From Streptomyces gardneri (lineage in GTDB: Bacteria; Actinomycetota; Actinomycetes; Streptomycetales; Streptomycetaceae), in assembly GCF_006539185.1 (NCBI RefSeq), contig NZ_BJMN01000028.1, positions 1 to 64,000 of the forward strand: a stretch of DNA of 64,000 nt, in the 5' to 3' direction. Shown here piece after piece: positions 26,140 to 33,988 of the stretch. Both the position numbers and the translations under genes were made by a program. Positions within the stretch are counted from its first letter, which is position 1; each line of letters starts with the position of its first letter. Below the pieces are notes generated by a model, which was not told where the DNA came from, searched no databases, and was given only the letters and a program-made list of their open reading frames with translations.

Positions 26140-26192
26140 CCGTCAACCTCGTCCGTCCGGGCCTCCTCGACCCGGGCGGACGAGGTTGACGG
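26140..26192 (+). terminator. 22-bp-stem terminator after the quinone reductase gene
   Basis: Arms 26140-26161 and 26171-26192 are complementary over 22 bp (one G-T wobble) around a nine-base loop. This is one of the longest hairpins in the window. Confidence 0.9.
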
Positions 26193-26238
26193 ATGCGGAA
26201 TCGCCGGTACCTGGGGCGCGGGGGATCGTTAGCGGGGC

Positions 26239-26460
26239 ATGAACTCTTCCCAGCGTGTCCTCACCGCCCTCGCCCTCGCCGCCTCCGCCATCGGTCTCGG
26301 CGCGGGTGCCGCCGCCGCGGCCGACCCCCTGGCCGGCGCGACCGGCCTGCTCGGCCCGGTCAGCGGCGCCGCCACCCAGCCCGACTCCCCGCTGAGCGCC
26401 GTCACGGGCGGTGCGGCGACCTCGGCGCTCCCCGACGTCACCTCGGCCCTGCCCCTCTAA
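26239..26460 (+). CDS. small secreted protein
   Basis: A 73-residue protein. The signal peptide (residues 1-28, cleavage near AAAAA-DP) leaves a mature chain of about 45 residues rich in Gly, Ala, Ser, Thr and Pro without cysteine. ATG 26239 follows AGCGGGG. It sits between two strong terminators, so it is an independent unit. It is not a chaplin (no hydrophobic chaplin core or cysteines). Function unknown. Confidence 0.65.
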   Translation: MNSSQRVLTALALAASAIGLGAGAAAAADPLAGATGLLGPVSGAATQPDSPLSAVTGGAATSALPDVTSALPL

Positions 26461-26490
26461 GGCGCCCGCTCCTCCCGCTCTCTCCCCGGC

Positions 26491-26525
26491 CGGCTCCGGG
26501 GCGGCACATTGCCGCCCCGGAGCCG
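26491..26525 (+). terminator. hairpin terminator after the small secreted protein gene
   Basis: A perfect 15-bp stem (26491-26505 with 26511-26525) and ACATT loop, 30 bases after the stop. Confidence 0.88.
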
Positions 26526-26656
26526 TTCCGCGTGCTGTGGCAAGCTCTTGGACCCGGAGCCGTCTTTTCCGGTTTTCCGGGCCCGAATTTTGGTCCGAAA
26601 ACAGTCGAACGCTGTGGCAGGATTCCAAGATCAGTGGCGTGTGAAGTACGCCGCCG

Positions 26657-26662
26657 TAGAAT
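26657..26662 (+). promoter_or_regulatory. TAGAAT -10 element of the second VCBS gene
   Basis: A good -10 hexamer, followed by AGGGGGG at 26666-26672 and the ATG at 26680. The preceding 100 bases are comparatively A/T-rich and contain an imperfect inverted repeat (26572-26580 with 26595-26602) that could bind a regulator. Confidence 0.5.
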
Positions 26663-26679
26663 CCCAGGGGGGATTTTCG

Positions 26680-27531
26680 ATGAACATCATTCGTCGTCGT
26701 GCGCTCAAGGGCGCGCTCGTCGCCACCGCCGTCGCCGTCGCGACCGCGACCGTCGCCGGCACGGCCTCCGCCGCGCCCGTCGCCGCGCCGGAGACGCCCA
26801 TCTTCGAGATGTACGGCGTCCACAAGACGACCAACGACCTCTACGTGTGGAACCCCAACACCACCGGTGGCTTCAGCGCCGGGGTCCCGCTGGCGAGCGA
26901 CGCCGGCGACATCGCCGACATCATCGTCGGCGACAACAACAACGACGGCTTCGGCGAAGTCGAGTGGACGCTCTACAAGAACGGGCGGCTGGACTTCTTC
27001 TCGTTCGAGGGCACGGACCCCGACGCGAACAACGTCGGCCGGGGCTGGAACATCTACAAGACGGTCCTCTCGCCGGGCAGCATCGGCGGCGCCCAGCAGG
27101 CCGACCTGCTCGGTGTCGACACGGCCGGTGTGCTGTGGAGCTACCTCTCCTACCCGGACGGCCGCCTCACCACCCGCACGCGGGTCGGCGGTGGCTGGAA
27201 CGCGTACAACCAGATCGCGGGCCAGGGTGACCTGACCGGTGACGGCAAGGTCGACGTCGTCGCGCGCGACACGACGGGTGTCCTGTGGCTCTACAAGGGC
27301 ACGGGCGACTACCGGGCCCCCTTCACCGGCCGCACGAAGATCGGCTCCGGCTGGAACACGTACAACCGGATCCTGTCGACCGGTGACATCAACTTCGACG
27401 GCAAGGCGGACCTGCTCGCCCGCAAGGCGGACGGCAAGCTGTTCCGCTACTCGGGCACGGGCAACGCCGCGGCCCCGTTCAAGGCGCCGGTCCAGATCAA
27501 CACCGGTATGCAGAACTTCAACCTGCTCTAG
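26680..27531 (+). CDS. secreted VCBS/FG-GAP repeat protein, second paralogue
   Basis: A 283-residue exported protein. The signal peptide (about residues 1-32) starts MNIIRRRALKG, a twin-Arg-like basic start but without the full Tat motif, and ends TASAAP. Five propeller-like repeats follow, for example GQGDLTGDGKVDVVARDTTG and STGDINFDGKADLLARKADG, each with a calcium-loop D-x-D-x-D variant and the GWN(A/T)YN tag. The sequence closely parallels the protein at 9097-10005, indicating duplication. ATG 26680 follows AGGGGGG. Likely an extracellular binding module; partner unknown. Confidence 0.85.
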   Translation: MNIIRRRALKGALVATAVAVATATVAGTASAAPVAAPETPIFEMYGVHKTTNDLYVWNPNTTGGFSAGVPLASDAGDIADIIVGDNNNDGFGEVEWTLYKNGRLDFFSFEGTDPDANNVGRGWNIYKTVLSPGSIGGAQQADLLGVDTAGVLWSYLSYPDGRLTTRTRVGGGWNAYNQIAGQGDLTGDGKVDVVARDTTGVLWLYKGTGDYRAPFTGRTKIGSGWNTYNRILSTGDINFDGKADLLARKADGKLFRYSGTGNAAAPFKAPVQINTGMQNFNLL

Positions 27532-27555
27532 TCGTACCGCTTCGCCGCGACTGAC

Positions 27556-27594
27556 GGCGGCCCCGGGCCTCGGAACTCCGAGCCCGGGGCCGCC
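27556..27594 (+). terminator. hairpin terminator after the second VCBS gene
   Basis: A stem of 18 bp with one bulged C, 24 bases after the stop codon, mostly G-C pairs. Confidence 0.85.
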
Positions 27595-27639
27595 TCATGT
27601 GTTCCCGGGGCAAGTGGAACCCCAACTGTCACAAGTTCT

Positions 27640-27665
27640 GGTCTAGACCTTGACAGGTCCAGACC
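27640..27665 (+). promoter_or_regulatory. chitinase-type direct-repeat operators flanking the -35 box
   Basis: GGTCTAGACC (27640-27649, perfect palindrome) and GGTCCAGACC (27656-27665) flank TTGACA (27650-27655). Streptomyces chitinase promoters carry paired repeats of this form over the -35 region, and the DasR site contains the same GGTCTAGACC core. This predicts repression relieved by chitin-derived amino sugars plus chitin-specific induction. Confidence 0.85.
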
Positions 27666-27718
27666 AATAGCGCTTCGCTGTGCTTCCCCGACCCGGCCCC
27701 ACCCGGAAGGAAGCACGC

Positions 27719-28639
27719 ATGCTGCGTAAGTTGGTCACCTCGCTGGCGGCGCTCTGTACGGCCGTTGGACTCGCCCTGCTCCTCCTCCCCGCCGCCTCGG
27801 CAGGAGCGGCAGCCGCCTGCGCGGCCGCATGGAACTCCTCCAGCGTCTACACGGGCGGGATGACGGCCTCGCACAACGGGCACAACTGGCAGGCCAAGTG
27901 GTGGACCCAGAACGAGACCCCCGGCACGACCGGCGAGTGGGGCGTCTGGGCCGACCAGGGCGCCTGTGGCGGCGGACCCACCACCCCGCCCACCACGCCG
28001 CCCACCACGCCCCCGAGCTCCGGATTCGTCGTCTCCGAGGCCCAGTTCAACCAGATGTTCCCGAGCAGGAACCCCTTCTACACGTACGCGGGCCTCACCG
28101 CGGCCCTCAAGTCGTACCCCGGCTTCGCCAACACCGGCAGTGACACGGTGAAGAAGCAGGAGGCCGCGGCCTTCCTCGCGAACGTCTCCCACGAGACGGG
28201 CGGCCTGGTCCACATCGTCGAGCAGAACACCGCCAACTACCCGCACTACTGCGACCGCAACCAGCCCTACGGCTGCCCCGCCGGCCAGGCCGCGTACTAC
28301 GGCCGCGGGCCCATCCAGCTCTCCTGGAACTTCAACTACAAGGCGGCCGGTGACGCCCTCGGCATCGACCTGCTCAACAACCCCTGGCGGGTCGAGCAGG
28401 ATCCGGCCGTCGCCATGCAGACGGGCCTCTGGTACTGGAACACCCAGAACGGCCCCGGCACGATGACCGCCCACAACGCCATGGTCAACGGCGCCGGTTT
28501 CGGGCAGACCATCTGGGCGATCAACGGCAGCCTGGAGTGCAACGGCGGCAACCCGGCCCAGGTGCAGAGCCGGGTCACCAAGTACCAGCAGTTCACCCAG
28601 ATCCTGGGCGTCCCGGCCGGTGCGAACCTGTCCTGCTAG
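27719..28639 (+). CDS. secreted family 19 chitinase with chitin-binding domain
   Basis: A 306-residue extracellular chitinase hydrolysing chitin with inversion. The signal peptide (about residues 1-30) is followed by a CBM5/12-type chitin-binding domain (CAAAWNSSSVYTGG, GHNWQAKWWT, GEWGVW), a Thr/Pro linker, and the GH19 catalytic domain (SEAQFNQMFP to C-terminus). The catalytic Glu is in NVSHETGG and the second in NPWRVEQDP region; YYGRGPIQLSWNFNY is the GH19 signature. ATG 27719 follows GGAAGGA. The domain order is as in Streptomyces ChiF/ChiG-type enzymes. Confidence 0.96.
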   Translation: MLRKLVTSLAALCTAVGLALLLLPAASAGAAAACAAAWNSSSVYTGGMTASHNGHNWQAKWWTQNETPGTTGEWGVWADQGACGGGPTTPPTTPPTTPPSSGFVVSEAQFNQMFPSRNPFYTYAGLTAALKSYPGFANTGSDTVKKQEAAAFLANVSHETGGLVHIVEQNTANYPHYCDRNQPYGCPAGQAAYYGRGPIQLSWNFNYKAAGDALGIDLLNNPWRVEQDPAVAMQTGLWYWNTQNGPGTMTAHNAMVNGAGFGQTIWAINGSLECNGGNPAQVQSRVTKYQQFTQILGVPAGANLSC

Positions 28640-28806
28640 TCCAGCAGGGCGCGCTGATGTTCATGCAGGTGTTCACGCAGTAGATCCGTAGATCTGTGGG
28701 AAGAAGCGACCCCGTCCGGGACCTGTCCCGGGCGGGGTCGGTCATGTCCGGGACATGCCCCGTAATTGTCGGCGCGAGGTAGCGGTATGTGCATATTGTG
28801 CCGACC

Positions 28807-29598
28807 GTGACCGACTGGAACAGCATCTGCGCCGCCGACTACGCGATACCCACCGACCGTGACCTGGAAGAACTGACGGGAGAGCTGTCCCGTGCCCTCG
28901 CGGATCCCGATCCGGAGGTCCGCGACGGATCGGCCTACGCCGTCCTCGCGACCTGGATCGAGCGCGGGGTGATCGACGGGCCCCGGAGGCTCGCGCTCGG
29001 CGACGAGATGGCCGCCCGCTTCGGCGACCCGGAGGTCCAGGCCAGGACCTTCGCCCCGCTCGTGCTGGACATGCTCCTGGCGAAGGGGGACTTCAGGGCG
29101 GGCTGGGTGGACGCGTTCGCGCGCTGGTACCCGGCCGAGGAGGACCTGCGCGGTCACGACCCGAAGCTCGGCTGGCTGCACGCGGTCGCGCACGGAGCGG
29201 ATCTCCTCGGCGCGTTCGGGCGCCACGCCGAGGTGGACCCGGCGCGGATGCTGAACCTCGCCGCCGCGCGGCTGACGGCGCCGACCGACCGGGTGTGGGA
29301 CCAGCTGGAGGACGACCGGCTGGCGCGGGCGTCGGCCCGGGTCCTCACCCGGACCGACCTGGGCGAGCTGGAGTCGACCGCGTGGCTCGACGCGGTGGCC
29401 GACGAGTTCGGGTCGGACGACATCGGCGTCCCCGTCGCCGCCCACCTCTCCAACTGCCTGCGCACCCTGCGGATGCTGTACGTCCTCGCGGACCGGGGTG
29501 TGCGGATGGACCGCGACGGGGAGCCGCGGCCGCTCCGGCACGGCGAGGCGGTCAAGGCCCGCCTCGCCGAGGTCCTCGACCGGATCGTCAGGCGCTGA
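28807..29598 (+). CDS. DUF2785 family protein
   Basis: A 263-residue cytoplasmic helical-repeat-like protein of unknown function. Recognisable family stretches are DYAIPTDRDLEELTGELS, DPDPEVRDGSAYAVLATWI and HDPKLGWLHAVAHGADLLGAFGRH, the last with several conserved histidines. GTG 28807 is chosen because TATTGT (28794-28799) lies 7 nt upstream; a further upstream ATG (28789) overlaps that element. The gene is isolated, converging on the MarR gene with 0 nt between stops. Confidence 0.8.
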   Translation: MTDWNSICAADYAIPTDRDLEELTGELSRALADPDPEVRDGSAYAVLATWIERGVIDGPRRLALGDEMAARFGDPEVQARTFAPLVLDMLLAKGDFRAGWVDAFARWYPAEEDLRGHDPKLGWLHAVAHGADLLGAFGRHAEVDPARMLNLAAARLTAPTDRVWDQLEDDRLARASARVLTRTDLGELESTAWLDAVADEFGSDDIGVPVAAHLSNCLRTLRMLYVLADRGVRMDRDGEPRPLRHGEAVKARLAEVLDRIVRR

Positions 29599-30072
29599 TC
29601 ACGGCGCCTCGGGGGCGGTGTAGCGCGCGCCGACGGCGTCCAGCGCCCCCGAGAGCCGTTCCAGCACCCGTACGGTCTCGTCGAAGGCCTCCTGGCCGCC
29701 CAACTCCCGTGCGAGCAGGGCCGCCAGCTCCGCGTGGCCCGGTTCGATGCGGCCGATCGCCGCCCGGCCCGCCTCCGTGGGCGTGAGGAGCTTGGCGCGC
29801 CGGTGGGCCGGGTTCGGCTCGTACGCCGCGAGGCCCTCCCGTACGAGCAGGTCCGCGATCCGCTGGACGCTCTGGCGGGTGATGCCCATGACGCGGGCGA
29901 TCCCGGCGACCGGCAGCGGTTCGGGGAGGACGGCGCCGAGGACCTGCCACCAGGCGGCGGTCAGGCCGGCCGGTTCGGCCAGTTTCTCCGAGACGGCGAG
30001 GAACTGGCCGTTCAGGCGGAAGACGCCCAGGGCGGTACGGGACAGGGCGTCCTGCTGCTGCCTGTCGCTCAC
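29599..30072 (-). CDS. MarR family regulator
   Basis: A 157-residue winged-helix dimer. ITRQSVQRIADLLVREGL is the recognition helix region, followed by the wing ANPAHRRAKLLTPTEAG (here PNPAHRRAKLL). The start at 30072 overlaps the stop of the DJ-1 gene by 4 nt, so it is the second gene of that operon. It is the obvious candidate to bind the paired palindromes at 30674-30708 and repress its own operon. The inducing ligand is unknown. Confidence 0.92.
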   Translation of the reverse strand: MSDRQQQDALSRTALGVFRLNGQFLAVSEKLAEPAGLTAAWWQVLGAVLPEPLPVAGIARVMGITRQSVQRIADLLVREGLAAYEPNPAHRRAKLLTPTEAGRAAIGRIEPGHAELAALLARELGGQEAFDETVRVLERLSGALDAVGARYTAPEAP

Positions 30073-30674
30073 GAGTTCAGCTCGACGAAGGCCGCCGGGT
30101 CCGAGTCGTGGAAGAGGCGGTACCAGGCGTCCCGCTTGCCCTCGTACGCACCCAGCCGGGCGAAGATCTCCCGCGCGAACGCGACCGGTTCGGTCGGGCC
30201 CGCCGTGATCAGGTCCCCGTCCGTCACCGCGTCCGCGTCGACGTAGTGCTCACCGCCCTTGTAGCCGGTGGCGGCGAGGTAGAACGAGACGGCGCTGGTG
30301 TGCGGGCGGTCGTCGAGCAGGCCCTCCTTCGCCAGGCCCGCCGTGGCGCCGCAGATCGCGGCGACCGGCACGCCGGCGTCGAGGAAGGTCCGGGCCTTGG
30401 CCGTGAAGGGGGCGAGCTCCTCGCCCTCGTCGTACTTCTCGGCGCCCGGGAGGATCAGCAGGGCGCTGTCCTCGGGACGGAGGTCGTCGAGCGCGAGGTC
30501 GGGGACGATCCGGATGCCGGCGATCGTCGTGACGGGCTCCCCGGCGACCGGGCCGACGGTCCGGATCGTGTACCCGGCGCGGGTGAGCCAGGCCGTGGCG
30601 TGGCCCGTCTCCCAGTCGGCGAGGGTGTCGTAGACGGCGAGATGAACGGTCGTGGTGTCGCTCTCGGTTCCCAT
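30069..30674 (-). CDS. DJ-1/PfpI family protein
   Basis: A 201-residue class I glutamine-amidotransferase-like protein. The nucleophile cysteine sits in VAAICGATAGLA (about residue 107) at the usual nucleophile elbow, and an upstream glycine-rich LLILPGAEKYDE matches the family. Members act as deglycases, chaperones or isonitrile/aldehyde hydratases; the exact role is unclear. The ATG lies 6 nt after a -10 CAGTCT with TTGACA at 17-bp spacing, a clear leaderless promoter embedded in operators. First gene of a two-gene operon with the MarR gene. Confidence 0.9.
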   Translation of the reverse strand: MGTESDTTTVHLAVYDTLADWETGHATAWLTRAGYTIRTVGPVAGEPVTTIAGIRIVPDLALDDLRPEDSALLILPGAEKYDEGEELAPFTAKARTFLDAGVPVAAICGATAGLAKEGLLDDRPHTSAVSFYLAATGYKGGEHYVDADAVTDGDLITAGPTEPVAFAREIFARLGAYEGKRDAWYRLFHDSDPAAFVELNS

Positions 30675-30709
30675 GACAGAAGACTGTCATGATGACAGCT
30701 TGCTGTCAA
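30674..30709 (-). promoter_or_regulatory. leaderless promoter covered by two identical palindromic operators
   Basis: On the minus strand TTGACA (30709-30704), 17 bases, CAGTCT (30686-30681), 6 bases, then the ATG at 30674. Two copies of TGACAG-N4-CTGTCA occupy 30674-30689 and 30693-30708, centres 19 bp apart on the same helix face. The first overlaps the start codon and -10, the second the -35. A repressor dimer at each site would block the promoter completely. Confidence 0.88.
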
Positions 30710-30840
30710 TGGGAATGGGGCTTCCTCCGAGACTCCGCCCCGGCGCGAATCGGGACGGAGCAAGGTGTCGCGTCCGGCCCGGTCTCGGTGGACAAGATGG
30801 CCATGGCCCGCCCCACCTGCGATTCCTTACCCTCGACCGC

Positions 30841-32205
30841 ATGACCCCTCATGTCGCCGCACCCGATCCCCAGGCCGGCGCGGCCGTCAAGGCCGCCGAC
30901 CGCGCGCACGTCTTCCACTCCTGGTCCGCCCAGGGTCTGATCGACCCGCTCGCCGTCGCCGGCGCCGAGGGTTCGTACTTCTGGGACTACGACGGAAACC
31001 GCTACCTCGACTTCTCCAGCGGTCTCGTCTACACGAACATCGGCTACCAGCACCCCAAGGTCGTCGCCGCGATCCAGGAGCAGGCCGGCAAGCTCGCGAC
31101 CTTCGCGCCCGCCTTCGCCGTGGACGTCCGCTCCGAGGCCGCACGCCTCATCGCCGAGCGCACCCCGGGCGACCTGGACAAGATCTTCTTCACCAACGGC
31201 GGCGCCGAGGCCGTCGAGAACGCCGTCCGGATGGCCCGTCTGCACACGGGCCGCCACAAGGTGCTCTCCGCCTTCCGCTCGTACCACGGCGCCACCTCCA
31301 CCGCGATCAACCTCACCGGCGACCCGCGCCGCTGGGCCTCCGACACCGGCACCGCCGGCGTCGTGCGCTTCTGGGCGCCCTTCCTCTACCGCTCGCCGTT
31401 CTACTCCGAGAACGAGCAGCAGGAGTGCGAGCGCGCCCTCGCGCACCTGGAGGACACGATCGCCTTCGAGGGTCCGGCGACGATCGCCGCGATCATCCTG
31501 GAGAGCGTGCCCGGCACCGCCGGCATCATGACCCCGCCGCCCGGCTACCTGGCCGGCGTCCGCGAGATCTGCGACAAGTACGGCATCGTCTTCGTCCTCG
31601 ACGAGGTCATGGCCGGCTTCGGCCGCACGGGCAAGTGGTTCGCCGCCGACAACTTCGACGTCGTGCCCGACCTGATCACCTTCGCGAAGGGCGTGAACTC
31701 CGGCTACGTGCCGCTCGGCGGCGTCGCCATCAACGCCGAGATCGCCGCGACCTTCGACAAGCGGCCCTACCCGGGCGGTATGACCTACTCGGGTCACCCG
31801 CTGGCCTGCGCCGCCGCCGTCGCCACCATCCAGGTGATGGAGGACGAGAAGGTCGTCGAGCACGCGGCCCACATCGGCGAGAACGTCCTCGGCCCCGGCC
31901 TGCGCGAGCTCGCCGAGCGCCACCCGTCCGTCGGCGACGTGCGCGGCCTGGGTGTCTTCTGGGCGATCGAACTGGTCAGGGACCGCGAGACGCGCGAGCC
32001 GCTCGTCCCGTACAACGCCGCCGGCGAGGCCGCCGCGCCGATGGCCGCCGTGGGCTCCACGATGAAGAAGAACGGCCTGTGGCCCTTCATCAACATGAAC
32101 CGCGTGCACGCCGTCCCCGCCTGCAACGTCTCCGAGTCCGAGGTCAAGGAGGGCCTGGCAGCCCTGGACGTCGCGCTGTCGGTGGCTGACGAGTACACCG
32201 CGTAA
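30841..32205 (+). CDS. class III PLP-dependent aminotransferase
   Basis: A 454-residue omega-type aminotransferase. The cofactor lysine is in ITFAKGVNSGYVPLGG (about residue 285), preceded by VFVLDEVMAGFGRTGKWFA; FFTNGGAEAVENAVRMAR binds the phosphate. The family acts on beta-alanine, taurine, GABA, putrescine or related amino donors with pyruvate or 2-oxoglutarate, and the sequence does not decide among them. ATG 30841 lies 7 nt after TACCCT (30828-30833), a leaderless arrangement. A GntR regulator follows 84 bases downstream and may control it. Confidence 0.9.
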   Translation: MTPHVAAPDPQAGAAVKAADRAHVFHSWSAQGLIDPLAVAGAEGSYFWDYDGNRYLDFSSGLVYTNIGYQHPKVVAAIQEQAGKLATFAPAFAVDVRSEAARLIAERTPGDLDKIFFTNGGAEAVENAVRMARLHTGRHKVLSAFRSYHGATSTAINLTGDPRRWASDTGTAGVVRFWAPFLYRSPFYSENEQQECERALAHLEDTIAFEGPATIAAIILESVPGTAGIMTPPPGYLAGVREICDKYGIVFVLDEVMAGFGRTGKWFAADNFDVVPDLITFAKGVNSGYVPLGGVAINAEIAATFDKRPYPGGMTYSGHPLACAAAVATIQVMEDEKVVEHAAHIGENVLGPGLRELAERHPSVGDVRGLGVFWAIELVRDRETREPLVPYNAAGEAAAPMAAVGSTMKKNGLWPFINMNRVHAVPACNVSESEVKEGLAALDVALSVADEYTA

Positions 32206-32289
32206 CCGCCCGTTCGCGTACGGGTGATACGGGGAGGTTCCCTCCGTTTGGACTAGGGTGTCCGAAGCCGGACGGAGGGGGCCGACCAG

Positions 32290-32997
32290 ATGCCCGCGAG
32301 CGGAGCTGTCACCCGCAACACCTTGCGACAGCAGATCGCGGACGCGCTGCGTGACGAGGTGCTCGCGGGCCGTCTCCAGCCGGGCCAGGAATTCACGGTC
32401 AAGCAGATCGCCGAGCAGTACGGGGTGTCCGCGACGCCCGTACGGGAAGCCCTCGTCGACCTCTGCGCGCAGGGGCTCCTCGACTCCGACCAGCACCGCG
32501 GCTTCCGCGTCCACCAGTACTCGGTCGACGACTACCGGCGGATGGTCGAGGCCAGGATGCTCGTCGTCGACGGCATCTTCCGCCGCGACGCCGCCATGGT
32601 GCCGCCCCGCTCCGTGCCCACGGAACCCGACCTCGGGGTCGGGGTCGCGCTCGTCTCCGTACGCCGCAGGGGCGAGGCCGCGGCCCGCGCCGCCCGCGCC
32701 GGCGACCTGGACGTCCTCATCGGCTACGACATCCGCTACTGGCGTGAACTGGCCCGCCTGGTCGCCGCCAACGACTACATCGCCGAGTTCCTGCACCGGC
32801 TCCGCGTCCAGGCCTGGGTCTTCTCCGTGCCCTATCTGCGCTCCGAGCGGGACATGAACGGCTGGCTGTGGAGCGGCCACATCGATCTGGTGGACGCCAT
32901 CACGCGCGGCGACGCGGAGGGGGCCGTCGAGGTCGTGCGGGACTACAACACGCACTCCCTCGAGTGGGCTGACCGCCTGGAGAACCGCGCGCGTTGA
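32290..32997 (+). CDS. GntR/FadR family regulator
   Basis: A 235-residue regulator. The N-terminal winged HTH (LRQQIADALRDEVLAGRLQPGQEF then GVSATPVREALVDLCAQGLL) is classic GntR; the C-terminal helical part is FCD-like (DDYRRMVEARMLVVDGIFRR, GHIDLVDAITRGDAEGAVEVV). ATG 32290 has weak ribosome-site support. TAGGGT at 32254-32259 is a likely -10, and CCCTCCG/CGGAGGG arms (32240-32278 region) flank it as a possible self-operator. It follows the aminotransferase gene in the same direction, suggesting shared metabolic control. Confidence 0.88.
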   Translation: MPASGAVTRNTLRQQIADALRDEVLAGRLQPGQEFTVKQIAEQYGVSATPVREALVDLCAQGLLDSDQHRGFRVHQYSVDDYRRMVEARMLVVDGIFRRDAAMVPPRSVPTEPDLGVGVALVSVRRRGEAAARAARAGDLDVLIGYDIRYWRELARLVAANDYIAEFLHRLRVQAWVFSVPYLRSERDMNGWLWSGHIDLVDAITRGDAEGAVEVVRDYNTHSLEWADRLENRAR

Positions 32998-33122
32998 GGG
33001 GAACCTCCGGGTGGCGGCCGGGTTGAGGCGGCGGATCCGGGGGCAGTTCCTGAGCGGGTGGGCGTCGTCGGCGCCGCCGACTACCCTGGCCGTCCCTGCA
33101 ACCGACGGAGAGCGAGCCTCCC

Positions 33123-33773
33123 TTGGCCTGTGACCTGTGGCTGGTCCCCCTTGTCGACCTGCTGTGCCACAGCCCCGACAACCCCTTCGCCGAAGAGATA
33201 GCGGCCTACGACGCCGTGCTGAGCGCGTCCGGCCTGCCGACCGTGCCCGTCTACGCGTACATGCCGGGGCTCTCCGGCGACGTCGCCCCGATCGCCGGCT
33301 TCGACTACGAGGCCCTGCACTTCCTGCGCCGCGCGTACCTGCTCCAGGTGTGCGGGCTGCCGGTCGAGCCGGTCGGCGAGCTCGGCGGGGACTACGAACA
33401 GCTCCTGGAGATGTTCGAGGCGACCGCCCAGCAGTCGCACCTCGTCTGGCACTACGACCACGCCGGCTCGTACGTGCCCGTCGACTTCCCGGCGCCGCTC
33501 TCCAGCGAGGAGCTCCTGGAAGGCGGCGGCCCGCTCGGCTCCTCGTACGGGCTGCTGCGCGAGCTCGAGTTCGTGGCGCCCTCGATCGGCATCGACCCGA
33601 TGAACCCGCCGGCGCTTCCGCTGCCGCCGGAGCGGCCGACCTCGCTGGAGGAGCCGGCCGGACCGATTCCGTACGACGACAGTCCCTTCGCGCGGGAGCG
33701 TCACGTGTGGCTGGGGCTGCACGCGGCGGCGACCAGGAGCCTTGCACAGGGCTCGATGATCATCCTGAGCTGA
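33123..33773 (+). CDS. conserved hypothetical protein
   Basis: A 216-residue acidic cytoplasmic protein I do not recognise functionally. It has no signal peptide or TM helix; Pro/Glu-rich near the end (PPALPLPPERPTSLEEPAGP). The start is TTG 33123 behind GGAG at 33107, with a TACCCT -10 at 33082-33087. The last codons (IILS stop) run into a TGAGC pentanucleotide array, so slippage there would alter the C-terminus. Strong GC3 bias supports coding. Confidence 0.65.
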   Translation: MACDLWLVPLVDLLCHSPDNPFAEEIAAYDAVLSASGLPTVPVYAYMPGLSGDVAPIAGFDYEALHFLRRAYLLQVCGLPVEPVGELGGDYEQLLEMFEATAQQSHLVWHYDHAGSYVPVDFPAPLSSEELLEGGGPLGSSYGLLRELEFVAPSIGIDPMNPPALPLPPERPTSLEEPAGPIPYDDSPFARERHVWLGLHAAATRSLAQGSMIILS

Positions 33774-33866
33774 GCTGAGCTGAGCTGAGCTGAGCTGAGG
33801 TAGCTGAGCTGGGCTGGCTGAGCTGGGCTGGCCGAGCCGAGCCGAGCGGGCCGAGTGGGCCGGGCG
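33766..33866. repeat. TGAGC pentanucleotide array grading into degenerate repeats
   Basis: Six exact TGAGC units (33766-33795) cover the stop codon of the hypothetical gene, followed by TGAGG and degenerate GAGCTGGGCTGGC/GAGCCGAGCC copies to about 33866. From there to 33988 the DNA is a mixture of AGGCC-type inverted repeats that probably terminates both convergent genes. Confidence 0.85.
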
Positions 33867-33988
33867 ACGCCCGGTGGCCCGCCCTCGGGGGAATTACCCC
33901 CGAGGCCTCCCCGCGGCCCCTTCCGGAGCCTCTGAGGCCCTCCAGAGCCCCTCGGGAGGCCCCTCGGAGGCCCGAAGGCCCCTGAGGC

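Noticed and set aside
30706-33747. 1013-codon open frame on the minus strand
   Set aside because: It is antisense to the aminotransferase, GntR and hypothetical genes, is Val/Gly/Arg/Asp-rich as expected for a high-GC shadow, and contains no domain.
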